Shown here: in pieces, positions 52,654 through 61,300 of the stretch
Position numbering within the stretch: the first letter of the stretch is position 1
Layout: every line of letters starts with the position of its first letter
Source of the DNA: Steroidobacteraceae bacterium
GTDB lineage: Bacteria > Pseudomonadota > Gammaproteobacteria > Steroidobacterales > Steroidobacteraceae
NCBI GenBank assembly: GCA_041395505.1
Contig: JAWLAG010000001.1
Coordinates: 1,488,001-1,552,000, forward strand
Direction: 5' to 3'
Length of the DNA stretch: 64,000 bases
Position numbers and translations under genes: made by a program
Notes under the pieces: generated by a model
What the model saw: only the letters and a program-made list of their open reading frames with translations
Databases searched by the model: none
What the model was told of the DNA's origin: nothing

Positions 52654-53496
52654 CTAATTCCTGTCGAGGAAACCGTCGATCAGTGGGATGACCTGCTCGA
52701 GGCGATACAGCATGAACAGGTGGCCGCCTCCCGGGATGATGTGCAATTCGCTGTTCGGGATCAGCAGGGCGAGGATACGGGCGTTGGCCGCCGGCACCAG
52801 CGGATCATCTGAGCCGGCCAGGACCAGTGTCGGCTGGCGCAACCGATGCAGCCAGTGAAGACTGGTCCAACCCGCGCCGGCCATGAGCTGATAGACATAG
52901 CCCATGGCTTTCGGCGCGACGATCCGGCTCGTGTGGCGATTGATCAGCGACGGCCGCTCGCGCACTTCGCCACCGTAAATGTCGCCCGCGGCCCGGCGCA
53001 TGTAGCCGGGCGAGAGGTAGCGTTGCGGCGTGATCATCTTCAACAGCGCCGAGGGTCGGCCAGGAATCATCACCGCGCCGGGCGAGGTTGCCGCGAGCAC
53101 GAGCCGGCGGCAGCGTTGCGGAAATTGACGGGCGAATTGCTGGGCGAGGGCACCGCCCCAGGAAACGCCGGCGACGTCCACGGTCCGCAGGCCCATGCGA
53201 TCGAGCAAGGCGCTTGCCAGGCGCGCAAGTCCGGCGAATCGTCGCACTCGCCAGGACATGGGCGAGCCGCCGGTCCCCGGCACGTCGAAGGCAACGACTT
53301 CGCGATCGGGCATGGCTGCGATGAAGGGAAACAGCACTTCGAGGTTGGCGCCGATGCCGTTGAAGAGCAGCAGTGGTGGCTGTTTGCCCGTGCCGCTCTG
53401 GTGCGCGATGCGCAGCGACACACCGTCGATATCGACGAATTCGATGCGCGGGCCGCGGACGCGGCGCAGGTCGGCTGCATGCAATGCGGCGGTCAT
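52654..53496 (-). CDS. phaZ: Intracellular medium-chain-length PHA depolymerase
   Basis: A 280-residue alpha/beta hydrolase that matches Pseudomonas-type PhaZ: PLLLFNGIGANLEVLFPFI, then VDVAGVSWGGALAQQFA (nucleophile Ser in GVSWGG), LAGSDDPLVPAAN (acid) and GGGHLFMLYRLEQ (His). It breaks down stored polyester. The start overlaps the phaC stop (ATGA), so synthase and depolymerase are made together, as in the classical pha cluster. Confidence 0.92.
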   Translation of the reverse strand: MTAALHAADLRRVRGPRIEFVDIDGVSLRIAHQSGTGKQPPLLLFNGIGANLEVLFPFIAAMPDREVVAFDVPGTGGSPMSWRVRRFAGLARLASALLDRMGLRTVDVAGVSWGGALAQQFARQFPQRCRRLVLAATSPGAVMIPGRPSALLKMITPQRYLSPGYMRRAAGDIYGGEVRERPSLINRHTSRIVAPKAMGYVYQLMAGAGWTSLHWLHRLRQPTLVLAGSDDPLVPAANARILALLIPNSELHIIPGGGHLFMLYRLEQVIPLIDGFLDRN

Positions 53497-55268
53497 CGCT
53501 GGTGCACGTAACGACCCGGTGCTGCATCGGAGGCCGGATGATTCGTGCTGCCGAGCTGCGCCGGCGCCGGGCGCAGCGCGCCACCGTGCTCGCCTATCCA
53601 GCCGAGCCAATGCGTCCACCAGCTGCCGCGACGGGTTTGTGCGCGCGCGAGCCAGGTAGGCGCATCGAGAGTGAGATCGTCATTGAGATAGAACTTTGCC
53701 TTCGGATTGCTCGGCGGATTTACGATGCTCTGTATGTGGCCGCTCGAGGACAACACGAAAGTCGTCGGGCCCTTCAGTATGGTTCGCGACGCGTAGCATG
53801 CCTCCCAGGGCGTGATGTGATCGGTGATGCCGGCCACGACATAGGCGGGGATTTTCACTTTCGACATGTCGATGGGCGTGCCGAGGAATTCCGTCTTGTC
53901 GGCACCGCCTTGCGCCTTTTTCAAAGGATTATCGAGGAACATGCGCAGAAGATCCGCGTGAAACTGCGCCGGCAGTCGCGTGGTATCGGCATTCCAGTAG
54001 AGGATGTCGAAAGCCGGCGGGCGGTTCCCCATGACCCAGTTGTTCGCAACGAACATCCATACGAGGTCATTGGGGCGCAGCCAGGAGAATACGCGGGCCA
54101 TTTCACTGCCTTCGAGTACACCGCGCGATTGGCTGCGCTGGATCGCGGCGCTGATACCGCTGCGCGATGCGAACTGGCCGAGCTGGGTGGGTGCTTCCGT
54201 GTCGAGGACGGTGACCAGAAGCGTTGCGCTCGCGACGCGCTCATCACGCTTGGCCGCCAGATGCGCGAGCAGGGTCGCGAGCGTGAAGCCGCCAGCGCAG
54301 GCGGCCATCATGTTGAGCTTGTCGGCGCCGGTGATTTCAAGAGCGACATCGATCGCCTGGATACAGGCCGTGAGGTAAGTCTCCATGTTCCAGTCACGCT
54401 GTGCCGCGGTCGGGTTTCTCCAGCTGATCACGAACAGCTGCACACCGTTCTGGGTCGCGTATTCGGCGAAACTGCGTCCGGGCGACAGGTCCACCGCATA
54501 GAACTTGTTGATCTGCGGTGGCACGATGATCAGCGGTCGTGTCAACACCTGTTCGGTGGCCGGACGGTACTGCAGGAGCTCGAACACCTCGCTGCGAAAC
54601 ACGACGGCACCGTGAGTGGTGGCAAGGTTCTTTCCGACCGCGAACTTTCGCTCATCGACCTGTCGCGGCATGCCGCCGTTGTTCAGCAAATCGTCCACGA
54701 AATTCGACAGGCCGTAGAGGATGCTGCGGCCGCCGGTTTTCATGGCGCGCTGGATGGCGCCCGGATTGCCGATCAGCGCATTGGTCGGCGCGAAAGCCTC
54801 GGTCACGAGTGATAGCGCGAAACGCGCTCGTTCACGGTCTTCTTCGCTTGCGCTGGCATCATCGAGAATGCCATGCATCGTGCTCCGCCAGGCGAGATAC
54901 GCTTGCATGAGACGCTTGAAGTAACCGCTCTTCGACCAGATTTCGTGGCTGAAACGCCGGTCTTTCGGATCCGGTGTGACCTGCGATCGCCCACCCAGCA
55001 CGTCGAGCCACTCACGAGCGAGCCCGATGTGCGCCTCGAGCACATTGCGCGGATTCATGGCAACCAGCCGCGCCAGGCGTTTGCAGGCATCGAGAATTTC
55101 GTCGCGATCGATACCGATCAGCGGATTCGCACCGAGGATCTGCTCGGCCGCATCGTTGGCCGCCGAATGCTCGAGTTCGGGTGGTTCGCTGCTCTCGCCC
55201 GCATGGCTGAAACCTTCGGCATCCGGATTTTCGATTTGCGCCTGGCGTTCGGGCTCTGGGTTCGTCAT
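53493..55268 (-). CDS. phaC: Polyhydroxyalkanoate synthase (class II-like)
   Basis: A 591-residue synthase. The lipase-like box is LNMMAACAGGFTLATLLAHL with the catalytic Cys, followed by GITDHITPWEACY (Asp) and SSSGHIQSIVNPPSNPKA (His). Start, length and the phaZ partner fit class II, which polymerises medium-chain hydroxyacyl-CoA. A 285-base region separates it from the divergent DUF11-type cluster. The N-terminal 50 residues are acidic and variable. I use the ATG at 55268, with a weak ribosome site. Confidence 0.93.
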   Translation of the reverse strand: MTNPEPERQAQIENPDAEGFSHAGESSEPPELEHSAANDAAEQILGANPLIGIDRDEILDACKRLARLVAMNPRNVLEAHIGLAREWLDVLGGRSQVTPDPKDRRFSHEIWSKSGYFKRLMQAYLAWRSTMHGILDDASASEEDRERARFALSLVTEAFAPTNALIGNPGAIQRAMKTGGRSILYGLSNFVDDLLNNGGMPRQVDERKFAVGKNLATTHGAVVFRSEVFELLQYRPATEQVLTRPLIIVPPQINKFYAVDLSPGRSFAEYATQNGVQLFVISWRNPTAAQRDWNMETYLTACIQAIDVALEITGADKLNMMAACAGGFTLATLLAHLAAKRDERVASATLLVTVLDTEAPTQLGQFASRSGISAAIQRSQSRGVLEGSEMARVFSWLRPNDLVWMFVANNWVMGNRPPAFDILYWNADTTRLPAQFHADLLRMFLDNPLKKAQGGADKTEFLGTPIDMSKVKIPAYVVAGITDHITPWEACYASRTILKGPTTFVLSSSGHIQSIVNPPSNPKAKFYLNDDLTLDAPTWLARAQTRRGSWWTHWLGWIGEHGGALRPAPAQLGSTNHPASDAAPGRYVHQR

Positions 55269-55353
55269 AACAACTCGCTTCGTGACGCAGGTCTCAGTCG
55301 CCGCGGACCTGCAGCTTATCCTGAGCATCTCGACTCGGCCTAACCCCGAAGGC

Positions 55354-55369
55354 TGTGATTATGGTCACA
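55354..55369 (+). promoter_or_regulatory. CRP/Clp-type binding site with class II spacing
   Basis: TGTGATTATGGTCACA is a perfect TGTGA-N6-TCACA site. If its centre (55361.5) is at -41.5, the start is near 55403, and TAACAT at 55391-55396 falls at -12 to -7. The spacing works only toward the DUF11-type cluster, not toward phaC. Confidence 0.7.
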
Positions 55370-55553
55370 AGACCCCTCGTGGCGCTTACTTAACATGCAC
55401 AGCGCCTCAAGAAACACGGTGCGCGGCCGATAACTTCGGGTTTTGGCCTGCGCCCGTCACGAGATGACGCGCTTGCAGGTCGCGCAGGCGCATCGTCGTT
55501 CCTTGGGGCGGTTTGGTTATCCAGATTTGTCTTTCCTTGAGGAGTCTAGCGCG

Positions 55554-56546
55554 ATGCGCCAGGTTACGCTTGTCGGGCTGTTGTCGGCCCTTGCAGGATT
55601 CATCGTGCCCGAGGTCGCGGCGGCTGCAGGCGCCGCGGCGGGCACGGTCATCGATAACACCGCCCAGGTGAGTTACACGGTATCCGGCACGCCGGTGACG
55701 ACGCCATCGAATACCGTATCGGTAACTGTTGCGGAAATCCTTGACGTCGTTGTGACCGCACAGACGCCTGTGGTCAATGTCACTCCGGGCGCCACGCAGC
55801 AGGTGCTGGTGTTCCGGGTCACCAACACCGGCAACGGGCAAGAGGCGTTTTCACTCGCACTCGACAGCGTCCTTGGCGGCGACAACTTCGATCCCGTACC
55901 GAGCGCGCCACTGCCCGCCATCTATTTCGATACCGACGGCAGCGGCACCTGGACGCCGGCGGACGTGCTGTACGCGCCGGGCAGCAATGAACCGCTGCTC
56001 AATGCCGATGGTTTCGCGACGATTTTCGTCGTGAATGGCATTCCCGCAGGACTCAACAACGGCGACCGGGGCTTGAGTCAACTGACTGCGCGCTCGTTGA
56101 CCGGTACTGGTGCGCCGGGAACGGTATTTGGGGGTCAGGGCACGGGCGGCACCGATGCGGTCGTCGGCACTACCGGCGCCGATGGGAGCGATCAGGGCGA
56201 GTACCTGGTGAGCGATGTGCTGGTCAACGCAGTCAAGAGCCAGACCGTGGTTGATCAATTCGGCGGCACCCGGCCCATTCCCGGTGCCCGTATCAACTAC
56301 TCCATTGCGGTCAACGTCACCGGCAGCGGCACCGCGACCGCCGCTGCGTTCGTCGACAACATTCCGGTGAACACCACCTATGTGCCCAACAGCTTGCAGC
56401 TGAACGGCGCACCGCTGACCGACGCCACAGATGCGGATGCCGGGCAATTCGTGCCGAGTCCGCAGGCCCTGGTGCGCGTGACGCTTGGCAACCTGACGCA
56501 GGCCAGTGCGACCCAGACCATCCAGTTTTCCGTAACCATCAATTGA
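55554..56546 (+). CDS. Secreted DUF11-like repeat protein, first of cluster
   Basis: A 330-residue exported protein (signal LVGLLSALAGFIVPEVAAAA). The mature start GTVIDNTAQVSYTVSGTP is the repeat motif seen in DUF11 (TIGR01451-type) proteins, and the end has ARINYSIAVNVTGSGTATAA, PVNTTYVPNSLQLNG and QTIQFSVTIN, a complete DUF11-like beta sandwich. The middle is Gly/Asp-rich. A GAGGAG site lies before the ATG at 55554. It is followed 26 bases later by the next gene. I infer a surface-structure subunit; there is no LPXTG or pilus motif. Confidence 0.8.
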   Translation: MRQVTLVGLLSALAGFIVPEVAAAAGAAAGTVIDNTAQVSYTVSGTPVTTPSNTVSVTVAEILDVVVTAQTPVVNVTPGATQQVLVFRVTNTGNGQEAFSLALDSVLGGDNFDPVPSAPLPAIYFDTDGSGTWTPADVLYAPGSNEPLLNADGFATIFVVNGIPAGLNNGDRGLSQLTARSLTGTGAPGTVFGGQGTGGTDAVVGTTGADGSDQGEYLVSDVLVNAVKSQTVVDQFGGTRPIPGARINYSIAVNVTGSGTATAAAFVDNIPVNTTYVPNSLQLNGAPLTDATDADAGQFVPSPQALVRVTLGNLTQASATQTIQFSVTIN

Positions 56547-56572
56547 TCAATCACGCCATGAAGGAGGCGACG

Positions 56573-57127
56573 ATGAACATGGGGATCAACACAGCGATCA
56601 ATGGGTTTTCGATGATGCGAGTGACAGCGATGTCGGCGGCTACGGCATGCGCCGTGCTGCTGGCGGGCGCGAGCCACGCCGCGGCGCAATCACGCGCCGA
56701 TGCGGCGCCGCCGGGAGGTTGCATCGTATTGAAGACCGTTGCCGAAGTCGAAGTAAGCAGTGTCGAGAACGGTGAGCGTGTCACGCGACTCGTGCCGGCG
56801 ACGAAGGTCGTGCCGGGCGATGAAGTCGTGTGGACCGTCACGGCATCCAATGTCTGCAAGAGCTCGGTCGAGAAAGTCGTCATCAACAACCCGGTGCCGG
56901 AGCACATGGCCTACGTGGCCAATTCCGCGGTCGGCCCGGGCACCGAAGTCAGCTACTCGCTCGATGGCGAGCGCTATGGCAAGGCCGAACAGCTCGTCGT
57001 CACCGACGCCGATGGCAGCCAGCGGCCGGCACGCGCCGATGAGTATGGCTTCCTGCGCTGGACTCTGGAGTCGTCGCTGAAGCCGGGCGCTGTCGCGTTC
57101 GCGCGCTACCGCGCAGTGCTGCGCTAG
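56573..57127 (+). CDS. Small exported DUF11-like protein, second of cluster
   Basis: A 184-residue protein with a signal peptide (AATACAVLLAGASHAAAQ). One DUF11-like sandwich covers most of it: VVPGDEVVWTVTASNVCKSS, VINNPVPEHMAYVANSAVGP, GFLRWTLESSLKPGA. A strong AAGGAGG site precedes the ATG. Two Cys residues (GGCIVLK and NVCKSS) could form a disulfide. It is the simplest member of the unit. Confidence 0.82.
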   Translation: MNMGINTAINGFSMMRVTAMSAATACAVLLAGASHAAAQSRADAAPPGGCIVLKTVAEVEVSSVENGERVTRLVPATKVVPGDEVVWTVTASNVCKSSVEKVVINNPVPEHMAYVANSAVGPGTEVSYSLDGERYGKAEQLVVTDADGSQRPARADEYGFLRWTLESSLKPGAVAFARYRAVLR

Positions 57128-57214
57128 ATCGAGTTGCCGAATTGGTTGCGGCGCACGGCAGGGGCGACGCAATCACACATGTCCTGCCATCGAGTCGTTT
57201 TGTGAGGAGTGAAG

Positions 57215-58366
57215 ATGATCAACTTGAACAAACAGCTGAGACTGGCGGCGAAGGCCGCAGTTGCGCTGTCGCTTCTGGCCGGCGCCGGCCAGAGCGCATT
57301 TGCGGCCGGCACGGCCGCAGGTACGGCGGTGAATAACCGCGCGACCGTCAACTACAGTGTCGGTGGTGTGCCACAGGGGGCGATCGAGAGCTCGCCTACC
57401 GGCAATTCGACGGCCACCGGAGCCGATACTTCGTTCGTCGTCGACAACCGCGTCGACTTCTCCCTGATCGAAGTGTCGAACAATCCCGGCGACCCGACCT
57501 TGAATCCCGCAACGGCCTTTCCGGGCCAGACCGGTGCGTTGACCTATTTCCGTCTGACCAACGAGGGCAACGCGGCACAGGCATTTGCGCTGACCGCGGC
57601 CAATGGCGGAACACTCGCGGGCTCGTTCACGGGCGCTGGCACGGATAACTTCGATCCGGCGAATCTGCGCGTGCGCGTCGATACCAACAACGACGGCATC
57701 CTGCAGGCGAGCGAGAACGTCGCGACCAACAACAACATAGCATCGCTCGCGGCCGACGGTACGATCGGCGTATTCATTCTCGGCGACATACCCCTGGGTC
57801 AGACGTCGGGTGATTTCGCAACGGTAAGCCTCACCGCAGTTGCCGCGCCGGACGGCAATCCGGCCGGTACGCTCACGGAGAGCGCATCCGACACGGCCGG
57901 CGTCGATATCCTGTTCGGCGATCCAGGCGAGAACAACACCGAGACGGCTGCCGACCAGTATGAAGTCGGTGCGCCGGCGCTCACCGTCGCCAAGACTTCG
58001 GCGACGGTCGAAGATCCGTTCAATGGCACGACCAACCCGCTGGCAGTGCCAGGCGCGTTCGTCGAGTACACGATCGTGATCACCAACACCGGCACGGTAC
58101 CGGCAACGGATGTTGCAATTGCCGATCCGGTGCCCACGAGCACGACGTTCGCGCCATTGCGCTACAACGCTGGTGCGAGTGATGTACGCATAACGGTGGG
58201 TGCCTCCGATACCTTCTGTGTCGCGGAAGCCGGCGGAACCGATACCAATGGCGATGGCTGTGTCGTCAGCGGCGGCGCCTTGCAGGTTGGCGCTCCGGCC
58301 CTGGCCAACGTTGCACCTGGCGCGGGTAACGCGGTGTCGATCCGCTTCCAGGTGAGTATCGACTGA
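57215..58366 (+). CDS. Secreted DUF11-like repeat protein, third of cluster
   Basis: A 383-residue protein with a signal peptide (AAVALSLLAGAGQSAFA). It shares the first gene's plan: an N-terminal GTAAGTAVNNRATVNYSVGG motif, a Gly/Asp-rich middle, and a C-terminal DUF11-like unit (PGAFVEYTIVITNTGTVPAT, VPTSTTFAPLRYNAG). A GAGGAG site lies five bases before the ATG at 57215. It is probably a duplicate of the 55554 gene that has diverged. Confidence 0.8.
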   Translation: MINLNKQLRLAAKAAVALSLLAGAGQSAFAAGTAAGTAVNNRATVNYSVGGVPQGAIESSPTGNSTATGADTSFVVDNRVDFSLIEVSNNPGDPTLNPATAFPGQTGALTYFRLTNEGNAAQAFALTAANGGTLAGSFTGAGTDNFDPANLRVRVDTNNDGILQASENVATNNNIASLAADGTIGVFILGDIPLGQTSGDFATVSLTAVAAPDGNPAGTLTESASDTAGVDILFGDPGENNTETAADQYEVGAPALTVAKTSATVEDPFNGTTNPLAVPGAFVEYTIVITNTGTVPATDVAIADPVPTSTTFAPLRYNAGASDVRITVGASDTFCVAEAGGTDTNGDGCVVSGGALQVGAPALANVAPGAGNAVSIRFQVSID

Positions 58367-58388
58367 TCGATGCTCGGAGGCTGAGCTA

Positions 58389-61300
58389 ATGCGCGCGCCT
58401 GGCGCGGGGCCATTGACGACCCTGCGTGTTGGCAACTTGCAAAACGACCGGGGCGGGGTGATGAACAGTCACCCCGCCTCGCGCGCGTTTGCGCGTCTGC
58501 GATCGGCGCTCGGTTTCCTGGCTGCAAGCCTGTTTCTGGCCGTCATGCCCATCGCGACGATTGCCCAGAATGCCCCGCCCGGCACGTTGATTACCAACAT
58601 CGGCAATGTCTATTTCGACATCGGCGGCGCGACGCAACGGAGCGATTCGAATGCCGTGACCGTGACCGTGTTGCCGACACCGACAACGGCGACCATCACG
58701 ATCGATCGTTACAACGCAGGGGCAGCGACCTCCACAACGGCGGGGCCAACCCAATGCCTGCAAGGCAATGTGGCCGTGCCGTTGCCTGATCCGGTCGTCG
58801 CCGGCAGCGGCTCGTTGAATCCCGCCCAGCCACTGCCGTTGAGCGCAACCGGCACAGTCCATGCCGGCGATGCAATTTTTCTGCGGGTTACGGATGGTGA
58901 CCAGAATCTCGATGCGACGGTGCTTGATTTCATCGACGTGCGGGTGGTCGCTAATGCGACCGGTGACAGCGAACGGGTCCGTCTCACCGAAACAGGCGTG
59001 AACACCGGAGTATTCGTCGGATACGTTCCATCGCAGACCAGTGCTGCTGCGGCCGGGGACTGCGTTCTTCAGGTGACCCGTGATACCTCGCTGCAGGCGT
59101 TCTACGTGGATCCCGATGATGCGGCCGATGCGGTCCAGGCGGAGAGCCTGATCGATCCATTCGGCCGGCTATTCGATTCTTTGTCCGGCGCGCCTGTCGA
59201 CGGCGCGCGCGTGACGCTGATTGACGTTGCAACTGGTCTGCCGGCCGCCGTTCTTGGCGACGACGGCGTCAGCAGCTACCCCGCGACACTGATTACGGGC
59301 CAACCCGTGACCGATTCGGGTGGCACGGTTTACGTCCTGCCCGCGGGTTTCTATCGTTTTCCGCTGGTGGCGCCCGGACAGTACCGGCTCGAAATCGAAC
59401 CGCCGGCGGGCTATCTCTTTCCGTCGATGCGTACCGAGGCCGACTTGCAACAATTGCCTGGCAATCCCTGGCGCCTGGGACCTGGCTCGTTTGGAAATTC
59501 CTTCGACGCACTTGCGCCTCCAGCCGTTGCCGTCGACGTGCCGCTCGACCCATCAGGCACGGATTTGATACTTCGCAAGAGCGCGAATACCACGGTCGCA
59601 GCGCCCGGCGACTTCGTTCAATACCAGGTGAACGTGCAGAACGCGAGCACCGTGGGCGAGTTTCGAAACGTGCTCATCGAGGACAGGCTGCCGTTTGGTT
59701 TGCGCTTCCGCCCGGGCTCGGCGCGCATCGATGGCCAGCCGGTCGCCGACCCGGCGGTCAGCGCCGACGGGCGCGGCCTCACCTTCACCGTGCCGTTGCT
59801 GCCCGCGGGGGCGCAGGCAACCGTCACCTATGTGGTCGAGATCGCAGCAGTGGCCCGCGGTCCGGAGCTGGTCAACGTCGCGGTTGCAGAGGCGCTCGGC
59901 GGCATACGCTCGAATGAAGCGCGCGCACTCATCCGCCTGCGCAACGAATTGTTCACCGACAAGGGATTCATCGCTGGCCGGGTAGTCGAAGCGATATGCG
60001 CGAGCCCGGTCGAGTCTGCGCCGGGCGTCGCTGGCGTGCGGATCTATCTGGAGGATGGCCGTTATGCCGTAACTGACAGCGAAGGAAAGTACCACTTCGA
60101 GGACGTGCCGCCCGGCACTCATGTCGTGCAACTCGACATGCTGAGCGTGCCGGATTATCTGCAACTCTCCGGCTGTACGGACAACGCCCGATTCGCGGGT
60201 CGCGCCTATTCGCAATTCGCGCAACTGCGCGGTGGTCAGCTGTGGCGAGCGGACTTCCGGCTCATCGAGCGCGCGCCTGCCCGTGGCACCGCCGAGCTCC
60301 GCATGCGTTCGCGGTTGATAGACGAGCGCACGGCGGAACATGAACTGCTGGTCCATGTGCAGGGCGTCGCAACCGGCAACAATCGAATTCAACTGTTGTT
60401 GCCCACGGGCCTCCAGTACGAATCCGGGAGCGCGCACCGCGACGGTACGCCAATTGAAAGCGTCAGCCTGCGCTCCAATGTGTTGTCCGTGGACCTGCAC
60501 GAGCTGGCTGCCGGCGCCCAGATCGTGGTCAAGCTGCGAACGCGCGTAACGGCAGCTGCCGCCGATCTGCTCGCGATCAAGGCGATACTGACCTTCGACA
60601 CGGCTGCAGCAAGCGGCCAGCGCACGGCTGCAACCGAGAACAGCCTCCGTTTCGGCAGCGCCGAATACCGTAGCGGCAGCTATCGATTTTCGCCGCGGTT
60701 TGATGTGCTCAAGACCCATCTGTCGACGAGTGACCGACTCGAGCTCGATCGAATTGCCGATGAGTGGCGGGCGGCGACCGAAGTGCGCTTGCGCGCGGTC
60801 GGTCACGCCGACAAGACGCCGATATCCGCTGCGAGCCGCAAATTGTTCGCGGACAATTACCAACTGTCGCAGGCGCGCGCACAGGTTGTCGCCGATTACC
60901 TGATGCAGCGGCTGGGTCTTGAGTCGGATGCCGTTGTCGTCGATGGGCGCGGTGCCGATGAACCGCTTGCGACCGGTGACGATCCGGCATCGCTTGCGCG
61001 CAATCGGCGAGTGGAAATCGAGGTGACCGGTCGACACCTGGTCCGCGCGGGTGAACTGCAACTCGTCAAGGCTGTTGCGGAGCCGCAGAGCATCGCGACG
61101 AGCGGCGTGGTGCTGCGCGCACCGGTTGCGGCCACGGCACCTCGCCGCCCGGCGATCGAGCGCAGCAATGGCGCCGAAAGCATCCCGCAGATCGAGGAAT
61201 TGCAGCCGGGGATCGACTGGCTGTTGCCGCGCGAGGACGCGGTGCCACCCATCCCGGCCATCAAGATCGCCATCAAGCACGGGCCCCGCCAAAGCATTGA

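Noticed and set aside
55381..55406. GGCGCT/AGCGCC repeat as a terminator
   Set aside because: A six-base stem with a 14-base loop and no T-run; it lies over the predicted transcript start.
56543..56550. TTGATCAA as an FNR site
   Set aside because: The half-sites are not separated by four bases, and it covers the end of the first cluster gene; it is a plain palindrome.
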